Part shown: positions 53,360-61,689 of the stretch, piece by piece
Layout: the number at the start of each line of letters is the position of its first letter
Numbering within the stretch: the stretch's first letter is position 1
DNA from: Bifidobacterium asteroides DSM 20089
GTDB lineage: Bacteria; Actinomycetota; Actinomycetes; Actinomycetales; Bifidobacteriaceae
NCBI RefSeq assembly: GCF_002715865.1
Contig: NZ_CP017696.1
Coordinates: forward strand, 310,001-374,000
Direction: 5' to 3'
Length of the DNA stretch: 64,000 bases
Notes under the pieces: generated by a model
Databases searched by the model: none
What the model saw: only the letters and a program-made list of their open reading frames with translations
Told to the model about the DNA's origin: nothing
Translations under genes and position numbers: made by a program

Positions 53360-54730
53360 TCATGCCCGGGACCGGGCCTCCAGCTCGATCTGGGCCAGGC
53401 TCTTGCCTCGGGTCTCGGGCACCATGACCCAGGCGAACACCAGGGCGCACACATTGATCAGGGCGAAGAGCAGGTAGGTGCCGGTGCCACCCAGCCGTGC
53501 CAGGAGGGTGGGGAAGACCAGGGAGAGCCCGAAGTTGGTCAGGTTCATGGCCACGTTGGCGTATCCCATGCCCCGGCTCTTGACCTGCTGGGGGAAGATC
53601 TCGGACAGGAGCAGCCAGGTGACCGGGGCCACCAGACCCTGGACGAAGATCACGTAGATCATCATCATGCCGATCATGATCCAGGCGGCCGTGCGTGACC
53701 CGCTGCCGGGAGCACCGACGAACCGGTAGCAGACCCCGATGGTGGCAAGGAAGACGATGGTGCCTGCAAGTCCCACAGCCAGAATGACACGGCGATCGAA
53801 GCGGTCGATCAGTCCCAGCCCTCCGATGATGGCCGCTATGGCGGAGACCAGGATGACGGGCACGGTGGCGACCATGGACAGGGAGGTGTCGAAGCCCAGG
53901 GTGTCGGTGAAGATGGTCGGCGCGTAGTAGTTGACGATGTTCAGTCCGGTCAGCTGGTTGATCATGGCCACGCCGATGCCTACGATCAGCACCCGCCGGA
54001 GCCAGGGGGCCTTGAAGCTGGCGGTCTTCGCGCTCGTCGGCTGCGATAGCTCCTGCATGGTCACCCGGGCCTCTGCCTGGTCGCGGGTGGACTCCAGGAA
54101 GGTCTCTGCCTGGCCCGGTTGGCCACGGCGGATCAGATGGGCAGGGCTGTCATGCAGGAAGCAGGCCAGCAGGGCCAGCAGGATGGCCGGAGGCACCAGA
54201 GCCCAGAGCATGGTCCGCCAGTCGGCACCCATCCGGTCCATGATGGCGTTGACGCTGACCGCCAGCAGCTGCCAGACCACGATCATGACCGAGTTGACCG
54301 AAACCACCCGCCCGCGTTCCGCGGTGCCGACCATATCGGCCAGGTAGATGGGCACAATGGTGGAGGTCATGCCGATGCCAGCCCCGATGATCAATCTTCC
54401 CAGTCCCAGCAGGGCCAGACTGGGGGCCAGGGCGCTCAGCAGGGCCCCGGGGATGGCCAGCAGGGCGCCGGCCAGGATGATGTGCTTGGGGCCGAAGCGG
54501 TCATTGAACTTGCCTGCCAGGTAGGATCCCAGCGCGGCACCTATCAGCAAAGCGGATGTAACCATGCCCTGTTCCCCGGCCGTCAGATGTCCGCCCGAGC
54601 CGGAGCCCAGGTTCATGCCGACCAGCGCCCCGGAGATGACGGTCAGGGTGTAGCCGTAGAGGCCGCCGGCCAACACGCCTAGGGCGGTCATCAGTTGCAG
54701 ATTGTGCCGCCGTCCTTGAGTCGCAACCAT
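53360..54730 (-). CDS. Sugar-porter-type MFS transporter
   Basis: A 456-residue, 12-helix MFS protein of the sugar porter family. Signatures: loop 2-3 GKFNDRFGPKH; GRLIIGAGIGM in TM4; the central QLTGLNIVNYYAPTIF of TM7; EIFPQQVKSRGMG; and the C-terminal PETRGKSLAQIE. It is a probable proton-coupled monosaccharide or inositol importer; the substrate cannot be read from sequence. The ATG has AAAGGGG upstream. Monocistronic, convergent with the small protein gene. Confidence 0.92.
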   Translation of the reverse strand: MVATQGRRHNLQLMTALGVLAGGLYGYTLTVISGALVGMNLGSGSGGHLTAGEQGMVTSALLIGAALGSYLAGKFNDRFGPKHIILAGALLAIPGALLSALAPSLALLGLGRLIIGAGIGMTSTIVPIYLADMVGTAERGRVVSVNSVMIVVWQLLAVSVNAIMDRMGADWRTMLWALVPPAILLALLACFLHDSPAHLIRRGQPGQAETFLESTRDQAEARVTMQELSQPTSAKTASFKAPWLRRVLIVGIGVAMINQLTGLNIVNYYAPTIFTDTLGFDTSLSMVATVPVILVSAIAAIIGGLGLIDRFDRRVILAVGLAGTIVFLATIGVCYRFVGAPGSGSRTAAWIMIGMMMIYVIFVQGLVAPVTWLLLSEIFPQQVKSRGMGYANVAMNLTNFGLSLVFPTLLARLGGTGTYLLFALINVCALVFAWVMVPETRGKSLAQIELEARSRA

Positions 54731-55035
54731 GTGTTCCCCTTTCGCCAGATCATCCGGGCAGAATCAGAGTAATCATAGGCATCTGGGGAGTGGTCCGTCG
54801 ATCCGGCTCGCCATTGTGGACAGGGAATCAGCCGGAAAACCGGCTGCTGGATTCGCTATCTGGGTCCAGCAATCCGGTGACATGAAAATCTGAGGATATT
54901 GTCCACGACTTGCGTCTGTCATTGGCAGCGAAACTGCTCAATTTCGCATATGATAAACAAGCATCCACCACAAGGACATCGTGGATGCATACGGCCATGG
55001 TTCCATACAGCCATGGCAATGAAAGGAAACATTGT
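54731..55035 (+). promoter_or_regulatory. Regulatory region of the nucleoside hydrolase operon (operator-like palindrome, -10 box, two 5'-UTR hairpins)
   Basis: A 305-base gap between divergent genes. A perfect inverted repeat GCGAAA (54928-54933)/TTTCGC (54942-54947) has an 8-base spacer and abuts a -10-like TATGAT (54949-54954). A repressor bound there would cover the promoter. In the presumed leader there are two further perfect repeats: GCATCCAC (54961-54968)/GTGGATGC (54981-54988), and GCCATGG (54994-55000)/CCATGGC (55011-55017). The SD GAAAGGAAA follows. Nothing coding was found in 54731-54900. Confidence 0.45.
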
Positions 55036-55992
55036 ATGCGTAAGCTGATTCTCGATCTGGACACTGGTGTCGATGACACTCTGGCTATCTCCTATGCCCT
55101 GGGCAGCCCCGAAGTTGAGCTGATCGGCATAACGGGAACCTATGGCAACGTGCTGCTGGAGCAGGGCATCCGCAACGACCTGGCCATCACCGACCTGCTG
55201 GGTCACCCCGAGGTCAAGGTCTACCCGGGTCTGTCCCACGCCTCCAAGGCGGACTCCTTCGAGGTGCTGCCCGTCTCCGCCTTCATCCACGGAGAGAACG
55301 GAATCGGCGATGTGGCCATCCCCGATTCGGACCGCAAGGCTGAGACGGAGTCGGCCGTGGACTTCATCATCGACGCGGTCAACACCTACGGCAAGGACCT
55401 GGTCTACGTGCCCACCGGCCCCATGACCAACATCGCCGCCGCCCTGGCCAAGGAGCCTGAGATCGCCCAGCGCATCGGCTCCATCGTGCTCATGGGCGGG
55501 GCCCTGACCGTGCCGGGCAATGTGGACGCATGGCAGGAGGCCAACATCTCCCAGGATCCGGATGCGGCCGACGTGCTCTTCCGCTCCGGCGCGCCTGTGA
55601 CCATGGTCGGCCTGGACGTGACCCTGCAGACCCTGCTGACCTACAAGGAGACCGCCCGCTGGCGGCAGCTGGGCACTGCGGCAGGCAACTTCCTGGCGGA
55701 CATGACCGACTTCTACATCAAGGCCTATGAGACCACCTCGCCCCACCTGGGTGGTTGCGGCCTGCACGATCCGCTGGCCGTGGGCGTGGCCGTGGATCCG
55801 ACCCTGGTCACCACCCTGCCCATGAACATGAAGGTGGAGACCGAAGGCGCCACCCGCGGGCGCACCATCGGGGACGAGCAGCGGCTCAACGACCCCAACA
55901 AGACCATGCGCGTTGCCGTCGGTGTGGACGTGCCCCGCTTCCTGGACGAGTTCATGACCCGCATCACCAGGCTGGCCTCCCAGGCCGACTGA
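55036..55992 (+). CDS. Nucleoside hydrolase (inosine-uridine preferring type)
   Basis: A 318-residue ribonucleoside hydrolase that cleaves the N-glycosidic bond of nucleosides to ribose and base. The calcium-binding N-terminal motif reads DLDTGVDDTLA (consensus DxDxGxDD). ENGIGDV and VYVPTGPMTNIAAAL follow. The C-terminal Asp/His is in GLHDPLAVG. It is slightly diverged (Leu between the two Asp residues where many have Thr/Cys), but all metal-binding Asp are present. Start at 55036 (GAAAGGAAA upstream). Together with the MFS gene 51 bases downstream it forms a nucleoside uptake and salvage operon. Substrate specificity is unknown. Confidence 0.93.
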   Translation: MRKLILDLDTGVDDTLAISYALGSPEVELIGITGTYGNVLLEQGIRNDLAITDLLGHPEVKVYPGLSHASKADSFEVLPVSAFIHGENGIGDVAIPDSDRKAETESAVDFIIDAVNTYGKDLVYVPTGPMTNIAAALAKEPEIAQRIGSIVLMGGALTVPGNVDAWQEANISQDPDAADVLFRSGAPVTMVGLDVTLQTLLTYKETARWRQLGTAAGNFLADMTDFYIKAYETTSPHLGGCGLHDPLAVGVAVDPTLVTTLPMNMKVETEGATRGRTIGDEQRLNDPNKTMRVAVGVDVPRFLDEFMTRITRLASQAD

Positions 55993-56043
55993 GGTCCGCC
56001 ATCCCCGGCAAGTTCACGCAAGAGAAGGAGAACTGAAGACATC

Positions 56044-57432
56044 ATGTCCGAAAAGCAATCCACCGAGGATTCGACAGCAGTACGATCGCTGATCCTGCTG
56101 CTGATCACCTTCGTCCTGGGCACCCTGTGCCTGCAGGGCTTCAACCTGGTCTTCCAGCAGGTCGGCAAGGATGCCGGCGCTCCCGACCAGGCCTCGCTGA
56201 TCACGGCCCTGCCCAGCATCGTCCTGGGCATCGTCTGCTTCATCTACGGGTCCCTGGGCGACTTCGTATCCCTGCGCAAGCTGGTCACCTTCGGCCTGTG
56301 CATACTGTTCATCGGGTCCGTGTACGGATACGTGGCCAACACGATCATGGCCCCCAACATCTGGAATGTGATCGCGGCCCGGCTACTCCAGACCGCCGGC
56401 GAGCAGGTGGCTGGATCGGCCTATCTGGTCGTGGCCACCAAGTACCTCAAGCCCTCACTGAAGGTGGTCTTCTTCGGCATCTTCACGGCAGGCTACCAGG
56501 TGTCTGCAGCCATCGGCATCTTCGCCGCAGGCCTGCTCAGCTCCATAGCCTGGCAGTACCTCTTCCTGATTCCCGCGGTCACCATCATCTTCCTGCCCAT
56601 CCTGCTCAAGAGCCTGCCCACCGGCGGCGGCAACGGCGAGAAGGTGGACTGGCTGGGCTTCGTCATCTTCGGGCTGGCCACGGCCCTGCTGACCCTCTTC
56701 TTCTCTTACACGGCCTGGTGGCTGCTGGCGGCCTCGGCTGTCTGCTACCTGATCTTCGCCCTGTACATCAGCCGGGCCCGGAGCCCCTTCATCACCCCGG
56801 ACTTCTTCCGCAACAAGCGCTGGCTGATGGGCATCGGTCTGATCCTGATCTTCTACTTCATGAACTACTGCATGTCTCCCATCTTCAACGCCATCGGGCG
56901 TGACGTCTACAAGGTGTCGACCACCACGGTCTCCCTGCATGTTGTCTGGGCCTTCCTGGTGGCCGCCGTGCTGGGCACCACCTCGGGAGCCATCGTGGAC
57001 AGGATCGGCCGCAAGCCCGCCATCATCATCGCCGCCTGCCTGATGACCCTGGGTTTCGCAGGATCCGCTCTGGTGGTCAATTCCGGCCTGCTGGCCCTGA
57101 CGCTGACCGCCTGCGTCTACTATGCCGGGGTCGGACTGATGTATTCGCCCATCGTCTCCACCGTGCTTGACACCCTGCCCCAGGACCAGTCGGGCCGCGG
57201 CGTGGGCATGAACGATCTGGTCATGAACGTGACAGGCTCCATCGGTATTGCCATCATCGGCGGCCTGATGGGCAAGCCCAGCCTGGAGGGCTTCAGCATC
57301 ATGGGCGCCACTGGCCCGGCCGCCAACTACAGCAACCTGTTGCTGATCGGGGCTGCCGTCTCCCTGCTGGGCCTGGTCGTGTATTTGGCCTGCAAGAAGA
57401 CCATCTACGCCACGACTGCTGACCAACAGTAA
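56044..57432 (+). CDS. MFS transporter (DHA2/14-TM type), probable nucleoside permease
   Basis: A 462-residue membrane protein with about 14 hydrophobic segments. It has an MFS motif near residue 70-80 (YGSLGDFVSLRKLV) and in the second half (GAIVDRIGRKPAII). The overall pattern is that of DHA2 drug:H+ antiporters, but the gene follows a nucleoside hydrolase gene in the same operon. A role in nucleoside import (or base/ribose export) is therefore the most economical inference. Ribosome binding site AAGGAG at 56026-56031, somewhat distant from the ATG. A hairpin follows the stop by 9 bases. Confidence 0.85.
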   Translation: MSEKQSTEDSTAVRSLILLLITFVLGTLCLQGFNLVFQQVGKDAGAPDQASLITALPSIVLGIVCFIYGSLGDFVSLRKLVTFGLCILFIGSVYGYVANTIMAPNIWNVIAARLLQTAGEQVAGSAYLVVATKYLKPSLKVVFFGIFTAGYQVSAAIGIFAAGLLSSIAWQYLFLIPAVTIIFLPILLKSLPTGGGNGEKVDWLGFVIFGLATALLTLFFSYTAWWLLAASAVCYLIFALYISRARSPFITPDFFRNKRWLMGIGLILIFYFMNYCMSPIFNAIGRDVYKVSTTTVSLHVVWAFLVAAVLGTTSGAIVDRIGRKPAIIIAACLMTLGFAGSALVVNSGLLALTLTACVYYAGVGLMYSPIVSTVLDTLPQDQSGRGVGMNDLVMNVTGSIGIAIIGGLMGKPSLEGFSIMGATGPAANYSNLLLIGAAVSLLGLVVYLACKKTIYATTADQQ

Positions 57433-57441
57433 GCGGTTGTA

Positions 57442-57500
57442 GTCGACCGTTCGAGCGCGGCAAGAAGAGCTGTTTCCTCTGTTGCGTTCGGGCGGTCGAC
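57442..57500 (+). terminator. Long wobble-paired hairpin after the nucleoside operon
   Basis: 21 bases (57442-57462) pair with 57480-57500. The outer 8 bp (GTCGACCG/CGGTCGAC) are perfect. The remaining mismatches are all G-U pairs when the plus strand is transcribed, giving a continuous 21-bp RNA stem with a 17-base loop. There is no T tract, so it may act as a 3'-end stabiliser rather than a classic terminator. Confidence 0.55.
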
Positions 57501-57505
57501 CGATT

Positions 57506-57626
57506 GTGTGGTGGGGGCGCGGGAGGGGTGTCGGCTCTCTTGGGGTATGAGCCTTGACTGACACAGGCCTCCCTGCTCCCCCTGTTCTGGCCGGAGGCGG
57601 GGGATTGATACGCCACCCGGCCGGTC
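57506..57626. repeat. 3'-flank copy A of a tandem duplication
   Basis: The sequence from GTGTGGTGGGGGCGCGGGAG (57506) to the stop of the first RCC1 gene closely matches 61566-61689, the flank of the second gene, including CCTCCCTGCTCCCCCTGTTC. The match continues into both C-terminal coding regions. The offset between copies is about 4060 bases. Confidence 0.75.
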
Positions 57627-60600
57627 TTACTCGTGCGAAGCGTGAAGCAGTCGGTGCGTTTCCCTTCGGTGGCGGCGGGATGCCAGCACCCCGCCCATGC
57701 CCGTCATACCGGTGGCCAGAGCCAGCAGAATACCCTCCCCGCCAGCTTGGGGGAGCACGCCCAGTGGTGTGTACGTGTAGGTCAGGGACTTGTCCGTCAG
57801 GGTGCTTCCTACTCCGCCCATCGTGTAGTCGACGCTGACCTTGACCGGGCCCGGCTGATGAGCGGGCGTGGTCACGGTGACGCTGTTGCTGTTGCTGACA
57901 TGGGTCAGGTTCGTGCCGGCACTGGTGTCGAACCTGACTGCACTGATCACCGGCTGCAGGTTGAACGCCACCGGCACAGGAGCCCATTTGGTGTTGGTGG
58001 TGCCGTCGCCGAGCCGACCGTCACGGTTGCTGCCCCATGCCTTGGTGTTCCCGTCCGTGCCGATGGCCAGCGAATGATGGTCTCCGGCGGTTATTTGCAC
58101 GGCGCGCATCCAGGGTCCGGCCGCGCTGGTGGACTGCGCGGAGGAGAGCACCTTCATGGGGTAGGGATAGGGTCTGCCGCTGCCCTTGATGCCAAGCTGG
58201 CCATTATCGTTGTCTCCCCATGCGTAGGCGTTGCCGTCCTTGTCGACCGCCAGCGAATGCTCTTGTCCGGCGCTGACTTGTGTGGCTTTCAGTCCTTTGC
58301 TCGCATCGCTGGGGCTGTCGGGGTCGCGTACGCGCACCGGAACAGACGAATTACTAGAGCTGTTGTTGCCGAGCTGATGATAATAGTCGTTTAATCCCCA
58401 TGCGTAGGCGTATCCGTCGCTGCCCACGGCCAGCGAATGCCCGTATCCGGCGCTGATTTGTGCGGCTTTCAGTCCTTTGCTCGTGTCAGTGGGGCTGGCG
58501 GGGTCGCGCACGCGCACAGGAACAGACGAAGAGCTGGTGCTGTAATTGCCGAGCTTGCCGTAACTGCCATCTCCCCATGCGTAGGCGTATCCGTCGCTGC
58601 CCACGGCAAGGGAATGATTTTGTCCGGCGCTGACTTGTGTGGCTTTTAGTCCTTTGCTCGCATCGTTGGGGCTGTCGGGGTCGCGCACGCGCACCGGAAC
58701 ATACGAAGAGCTTCTGCTGTTGTTGCCGAGCTTGCCGTAACTGCCATCTCCCCAGGCGTAGGCGTATCCGTCGCTGCCTAAGGCTAGTGAGTGGTAGTCT
58801 CCAGCGCTGACTTGTATGGCTTTTAGTCCTTTGCTCGCATCGTTGGGGCTGGCGGGGTCGCGCACGCGCACCGGAACATACGAAGAGCTGGTGCTGTTGT
58901 TGCCGAGCTGGCCATAGCTGTTGTATCCCCAGGCGTACACGTATCCGTCGCTGCCCACGGCTAGCGAATAATAGTCTCCAGCGCTGACCTGCATGTAGGT
59001 GAAATCTTCTGGCAGGTCCGGATACGTCTTGCGGTCAGGTTTCTTCACCAGGACCGGAGTTGTCCTTTGAGTGGCCGTCCCGTCGCCGAGCCGACCATAG
59101 CTGTTGCTACCCCATGCGTAGGCGTTCCCGTCGCTGCCCACAGCCAAGGAAAAACCATAAGTTAAGTCGTTTGACCCGCTGATTTGGCTGAACCTGATGC
59201 CTCGGCTGGTGTCGGGCGGGGTGATGGTCGTGGCTTCGTTGCCCAGCTGGTTGCCCTTGTCGGGGCTGATGCTCCACTGGTTGTTCTGTTTGGTGGGTGT
59301 CCAGTGGGCGGTGAGGGTGAGGTCCTTGGTGACAGGCTTGCTGAAGTCGTAGGCGACTTCGCCTATGAACCATCCGTCGAACTGGTAGCCTTTTCGTTCC
59401 GGGTTGGGTGAAGGCCGTTGGACTCTGCCGTATGGGTTAGGAACTATCTGGTCTTCTGGTTCGGGGCTTCCTGCGTCTGTGTTGAAGTGGACGGTGTGGC
59501 CCGTTTCTGTTTCGGTGTCTCTGGTCAGCGGCTGGTCGACCGTGTAGTTGAGGCTTCTGGTGAAAGACCGGCCGTCCTGCCTGCCGGCGAGTGTGATGGC
59601 GGCTGGCCCCGGTTTGCGGGCGGGTATGTCCACCTGCCAGGATTCATCCTTCTCGCTGAGTTTGAGTGGCTGGCCGTCCAGGCTGGCTGATTCCAGGGTA
59701 GATGCAGTGGAGGTGTCGACTCTGGATGTTTTGCCCGGATTGCTCTGATGGTCCAGGCTCCACGTGAACATGCTGCCCTGCCTGTCCAAGGCCATAATCC
59801 TGCTGTCGGCTTCGGCGGCCTGCATGTAGTGTTGGTTCCCGTTGTCCGCGCGCATGGGCGCCTTGCCGGGCTGCCATGCCCAGACCTGGCCGTTCGTGCC
59901 GGTGATGACGGCCTGGTCGCCGTTGCCGGTAATCCGGTTGGCTCTCATGTCTTCCGGAAGGCCGACAGCTGTGAGACTGGTGGTGCTATCGGCAAGGTGC
60001 CGGGCCTGCCCGTCCGCGTCCAGGAGGAGGAATCCCTGGTCGAGGGCTTGGGCTTGGAGAATGCGAATGCCCGGGTCCTGCCTGATGCGTTCGGGCTTGG
60101 CTTTCCCGGTGTTGCTCGTCTCCCAGGTCCAGGCTTGCCCTTCCGAGTCCAGGGCGAGGATCCGGCTGTCGGAGGCTACTGCGGTGACGGCCTGCGTCTG
60201 CCCGGGCAGGCCGGTCGTGGCTTGTTCGGCGGGTTTCGGGTTCAGGTCCTTGCTACCTGTCAGACCGGTTCGGAAGGCGTGGACCTGTCCTTGCCGGTCC
60301 ACGGCCAGCAGCCGGTCATCGTTGGTGCTGATGCTGGTGAATTGGCTGTTGCTGACGGTGTCGAGGATGATGGGCGCAGGCTGTTGGCTGGTCCAGGTGT
60401 ATATGTGCTGGTCGGATCCCAAAGCGGCCTGCAATCGGCTGCCGGTTGTGGCCTGCAAGTAGTGGAATCCCTCGGGTGACTGGACGGGGAGAGGAACCTG
60501 TTTGGGTGTGCCGTCTTGCGTCCATGTGTGGATGCGGCCGTCGCCCGTCAGGCCGATAAACTGCTCTCCGGCGGCTTGGACGCTGGCGAATTGAGGTTCC

Positions 60601-61209
60601 TGCCTGTCGGGCGGCTTGATGGTCAGCCTGGTGCCGGAGGCGGGCCCATGGTCCGGGCTCAGCGTCCAGTCCGTGGTCTTCGACCATTGGGCTTTCAGGG
60701 TCGTGTCCTGCAGGACGGGGGTCCTGAAGTCGAAGGGTTGGCCGTCATGAGTCCATCCGTCGAACCGGAAGCCCTCACGTACAGGATTCTGTATCGGGGG
60801 AGTGGCGAGGGTGCCGGTCTTCACGCTCGCCTGGGTGGGTGTGCTGCCGTCGGCCGGGTCGAAGCGTACCGTGTGCGAAGGTTGATCATCCGCCTTTTTG
60901 GTTGATTTGGCCGTAGCGGAGTCTGCGCTGTCGGGTGTTTCCGTCGTCGATGACGGGGTTCCTGGGCTTGCTGTCGGACTTAACGGTGTGGTGGATTGTA
61001 TCGGTGATGGTGTGGGCGGTGGCGTGCTGGTTGCGCTGCTGGGGAGAGTGCCGGTGGTTTGCTTAGCTACGCGAGGGGTCTGACGACCCCCCCCCCCCGG
61101 TGAGTACAGGAGCGTCCGCCTGGGCGGATGCGACGCCCAGTCCTGCCAGCAGGCCCAGTAGGACGATCATCATCGCCATGATGCGACGCAGACGGGAAAC
61201 CAGATGCAT
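57627..61209 (-). CDS. Phase-variable, cell-wall-anchored RCC1 beta-propeller surface protein (copy 1; frame broken at a G12 tract)
   Basis: The gene starts at ATG 61209 (GAAGGGG ten bases ahead). A signal peptide of ~31 residues (MHLVSRLRRIMAMMIVLLGL, ending in ASAQA) is followed by G12 at 61087-61098. With 12 G the frame stops after ~14 more codons (GGGGSSDPSRS). With 11 G it runs on for 1193 residues in total. Order in the ON form: signal peptide; Thr/Ser/Pro-rich linker; Flg_new-type repeat (FRFDGWTHDGQPFDF); a degenerate 7-blade propeller; a short Ig-like domain; a second Flg_new repeat (YQFDGWFIGEVAYDF); a 7-blade RCC1 propeller (SLAVGSDGYAYAWG units of 59-61 residues); an Ig-like domain; LPQAGGEG; a hydrophobic segment; and the basic tail RRHRRETHRLLHASHE. 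LPQAG resembles a sortase signal. Adhesin function is inferred. Confidence 0.85.
58200..59150 (-). repeat. Tandem RCC1 coding repeats, 177-183 bases per unit
   Basis: Six spaced copies of a TCCCCATGCGTAGGCG-like core occur at about 58396, 58573, 58750, 58927 and 59110 (plus 58216). The spacing is 177-183 bases. Several adjacent units differ at only a few positions, far less than the corresponding units in copy 2. They encode the C-terminal propeller of copy 1. Confidence 0.8.
61087..61098 (-). repeat. Poly-G (12) homopolymer tract inside the RCC1 gene, candidate phase-variation switch
   Basis: Twelve consecutive C on the plus strand (G on the coding strand), about 37 codons after the ATG. 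Counting from ATG 61209, the downstream open frame is reached only with 11 or 14 G. Twelve gives an early TAA. The region behind it is open without stops in the downstream frame, so the break is confined to the tract. Confidence 0.85.
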
Positions 61210-61689
61210 GAAACCAAAACCCCTTCACCAAACACCAAGCGGAGCAAAAGCCGCTTGCCTATTCAAAGGTCTACTGTCGGAAAGCTGTGCTGCCTGTCAA
61301 CGCCAGCCCTGTATCGGATTGCAGGAACCGTGGCGGAAGCCAACCGTCTTCTCGACATTCCCCACTTTTCACCATACCACCGGATTAGCAAGCAACACAC
61401 ACAAGCCATGTCCGAGCGCTCGGCGGCAATGACCCCGATGATTGGACAAAGGCGGCGGCTCGCAAAATTATGAGGAGGGAGGAGGAAGAAAAAATGACCA
61501 GCGGCCAGGCTGAGTGGGGTTGTAAGCCCTATTGCCTGCTGCTCTGCCTTGTTCCGCTTTCGGAAGTGTGGTGGGGGCGCGGGAGGAGTGTCGGCTCTCT
61601 TGGGGATTGAGCCTTAAGTGGCACTGGCCTCCCTGCTCCCCCTGTTCTGGCCTGGGGCGGGGGGATTGATATGCGCCCCCGGCCTTTTC
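61210..61689. other. Intergenic region between the two RCC1 genes: promoter region of copy 1 and duplicated flank
   Basis: A 480-base gap with no supportable gene. On the minus strand a perfect TTGACA -35-like hexamer lies about 90 bases upstream of the copy 1 ATG (near 61295-61300), but a good -10 box at 17 bases is lacking. A second candidate -10 (TATGGT) is about 170 bases upstream. From 61566 to 61689 the sequence is the duplicated flank that also occurs at 57506-57626. Confidence 0.45.
61566..61689. repeat. 3'-flank copy B of the tandem duplication
   Basis: Matches 57506-57626 with scattered substitutions and small indels. Both precede the C-terminal end of an RCC1 surface protein gene. 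This defines a repeat unit of about 4.06 kb. Confidence 0.75.

Noticed and set aside
58200-59150. CRISPR-like spaced repeats
   Set aside because: The regular repeats are in a coding frame and translate to RCC1 blades of 59-61 residues; spacing is ~180 bases and the 'spacers' are conserved.
61087-61098. Reading the G12 interruption as a simple pseudogene
   Set aside because: The rest of the gene (over 1150 codons) is intact with conserved motifs and anchor; a decaying gene would usually show more lesions. A sequencing error remains possible and is noted in the findings.
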